DNA of 6,578 nt, taken from assembly GCA_001818435.1 (NCBI GenBank), contig MHKO01000059.1, positions 77,080 through 83,657 on the forward strand, read 5' to 3'. The translations under genes were made by a program, and so were the position numbers. This DNA comes from Candidatus Komeilibacteria bacterium RIFCSPLOWO2_02_FULL_48_11. GTDB lineage: Bacteria; Patescibacteriota; Patescibacteriia; UBA2169. Below are positions 4,908 through 6,578 of this stretch, piece by piece (position 1 is the first letter of the stretch; every line of letters starts with the position of its first letter). The notes under the pieces were generated by a model. That model saw only the letters and a program-made list of their open reading frames with translations, had not been told where the DNA came from and made no database searches.

Positions 4908-6578
4908 TTACTTAATGTCTCCCAACCTAACTCCATTCAAGTAAAGCTCCAGCGTCTCACCAGCTAAGGCGTCGGCGGCGGAAAAAGTAGTTTGCGGCAT
5001 GATAACCAAATTGTTGGTTACTTCATCCGCCGGCGTAACGCCAACCGAGAAACGAATTAAGAGCGGCTCAGTTAGTTTGGGCAACTTGCTGGCGCGCCAC
5101 TCCACTCTCCGGCCGTCGGCGCTATAGCGCAATTCGCCGATTGAATAATCAGTATTGTTCTTCCAGGCAATATTTTTTGGCAACGCAACGGAAATAATTA
5201 AATCTTTGAGCTCCGACGACGTTGGCCCGATTTTCCAAATAACGGCAAAAGTCGTTTCCTCCCCGGGCAAAGGCGGATTATTTCCATTGCTGTAAGCGCC
5301 CTCCACGTCAAAGTCGATATTAGCCAGAACCTTGACGTTTATCTCTTCGCTTTCAAGGAGCGCTTCTTCGTCGCCCAGTTTGGCTCGCAACTTGGCTTTA
5401 GCCGCAATCGCCGGCGCCGCCAAAATATCGGCTGGCGGCTGGGCCCGGGTGGCTAAAGAAAAAGTTAAGGTCTTCATTTCTCCCGGCTCTAACGCCGATA
5501 AAGACGGAGTTGTTTTTTCATCCCAGATGACGTTATTGCCTTCAAAAAATCCGTTAGCTCCGATTTTCAGAGAATCGGCGCGCCAGAAATTTTCCCCGGC
5601 CAAACTCACGCTCACCATCAAGTTAGCTAATGTTTCGTTGCCGGTATTATTAACCAAGACCTTGAAATTGGCCTCCTCGCCCCACTGCAGTTTTTTGCCT
5701 GAAGCCGGCTCTAGGCTCGCGCTCACTTGAACGGCCGTGGTTTGGACGGAAATTTCTTTTTCCGCCTTCAGACTGCGGCTTTTATCCTGCGGATTCACCA
5801 GCGTGGCCGCAACTTTCAGCTTGTCCCCTAAAGAGCCGTCAACCTGGCCTTTAACCACCAAGCGATAAGCATCATCCTCAAGCGGCAAATCGCGGAGCAG
5901 CCACTTGCCGCCTTCTTTTTTATCCGGCTCAGACCGCACTTCTTTTAAACCAGCGGGATAAGAAAGCGAGAGTTCCCAATCTTCCAGTTTCTCAAAAACC
6001 GCTTGCTCCCCTTTATCAATAGTTACGGTTAAAGTAATTTCCGATCCGCGGCCAGCCGCGCTTGGTCCGGCAATGGCAAAATCCAGCGCCAGCTGGCCCA
6101 GCATGAATTGCCTTTCCAGTTTAACCGGATAATCGCTTGAAAACCCCTGGGGGCGGACGTTCAAGTAAATCGCCGCCGCTAAACTTTGGCCTGCTTGGCC
6201 GTTAAAACGCAAGCTAAACAAAAACTGTCTGGTGCCGCCTTGATTGATGCTGCCCAAGCTCCAGGTGTTCTGGGCATCAAGCACGTCTTGATTTTCAGCT
6301 GTCACGATTTGGAAAGTCGGACTGTTATCAGGCCGCTCGGACGCGGTATAACCGATGAACAATTCCGCGCCCTCCAAAGCCACCTCCTCGTTGTTGGTAA
6401 TGAGCAAGGTGTATTGCTCGTCGCTCCCGATTCTAACGTTATTCGGACCTTCTAAAACCAAAGCCACCCGCTCCCCGGTAAAACTGTCGGGCGTGCCGGC
6501 AAACAGGTAAATGCCCAAACCCGCGGCCAAAGCCACGGCCAGCAAAAACAAAAAAATCGCCCAAACATAAAGCCGGCT
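4908..6578 (-). CDS. Membrane-anchored extracellular beta-sandwich repeat protein, N-terminus cut off
   Basis: The frame is open to the window edge, so the true start lies outside; the TTG near 6551 falls inside the membrane segment and is unlikely to be the start. The visible 556 residues begin with RLYVWAIFLFLLAVALAAGLGIYLFAG, a single transmembrane anchor preceded by Arg. The rest is beta-rich with no cysteine and no second membrane segment. It divides into about four Ig-like units of 120-140 residues (roughly 37-159, 160-281, 282-420, 421-556). Phrases such as VLVNNTGNETLANLMVSVSL and VLEGPNNVRIGSDEQYTLLI resemble DUF11/CARDB-type domains of bacterial surface proteins. There are no catalytic motifs and no LPXTG tail. 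A structural or adhesive role at the cell surface is likely, with the bulk outside the cytoplasm. The partner is unknown. Confidence 0.8.
   Translation of the reverse strand, partial: SRLYVWAIFLFLLAVALAAGLGIYLFAGTPDSFTGERVALVLEGPNNVRIGSDEQYTLLITNNEEVALEGAELFIGYTASERPDNSPTFQIVTAENQDVLDAQNTWSLGSINQGGTRQFLFSLRFNGQAGQSLAAAIYLNVRPQGFSSDYPVKLERQFMLGQLALDFAIAGPSAAGRGSEITLTVTIDKGEQAVFEKLEDWELSLSYPAGLKEVRSEPDKKEGGKWLLRDLPLEDDAYRLVVKGQVDGSLGDKLKVAATLVNPQDKSRSLKAEKEISVQTTAVQVSASLEPASGKKLQWGEEANFKVLVNNTGNETLANLMVSVSLAGENFWRADSLKIGANGFFEGNNVIWDEKTTPSLSALEPGEMKTLTFSLATRAQPPADILAAPAIAAKAKLRAKLGDEEALLESEEINVKVLANIDFDVEGAYSNGNNPPLPGEETTFAVIWKIGPTSSELKDLIISVALPKNIAWKNNTDYSIGELRYSADGRRVEWRASKLPKLTEPLLIRFSVGVTPADEVTNNLVIMPQTTFSAADALAGETLELYLNGVRLGDIK

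Overview
The window looks like a piece of a Patescibacteria (CPR, probably Parcubacteria-like) chromosome. The basis is indirect: single-domain versions of universal genes in a loose order, an AI-2E family permease, a large cysteine-free anchored beta-sandwich protein, weak or absent Shine-Dalgarno sites, and palindromic repeats in nearly every gap. TGA acts as a stop (tgt ends in it), so the code looks standard rather than the Gracilibacteria variant. No phylogenetic test was possible, so the placement is an inference.

All five protein genes read on the minus strand. From right to left they are: an N-terminally incomplete anchored extracellular protein (4908-6578), tgt for tRNA-guanine transglycosylase (3514-4695), a glycyl-tRNA synthetase (1840-3237), an M16 zinc peptidase (475-1743), and the first 108 codons of an AI-2E family transporter (1-326). 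They do not form a tight operon. Gaps range from about 96 to 276 bases, and each gap holds inverted repeats or a candidate RNA gene. The synthetase has its own extended -10 promoter.

Two themes stand out. First, several palindromic repeat families have colonised the region, including the inside of two translation genes. A 111-base palindrome (37 codons) lies in frame in the zinc-ribbon loop of glycyl-tRNA synthetase. A 71-base palindrome with perfect 26-base arms lies in frame in tgt. Both resemble the Rickettsia palindromic elements in behaviour. Smaller hairpins, often with 7-base stems and 3-base loops, are nested inside the larger ones, and one nested unit in the synthetase gene is 26/28 identical to an intergenic unit about 2.5 kb away. 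Second, the 222-base gap between tgt and the synthetase holds a plus-strand transcription unit: a consensus -35 box, two strong hairpins, a C-rich loop and a T8 tract. It is back to back with the synthetase promoter and looks like a small RNA gene of about 165 nt that I cannot assign to a known family.

The Tgt protein is also unusual. It keeps the catalytic aspartates, but all four positions of the usual structural zinc site (three Cys and one His) are substituted in an otherwise ungapped alignment.
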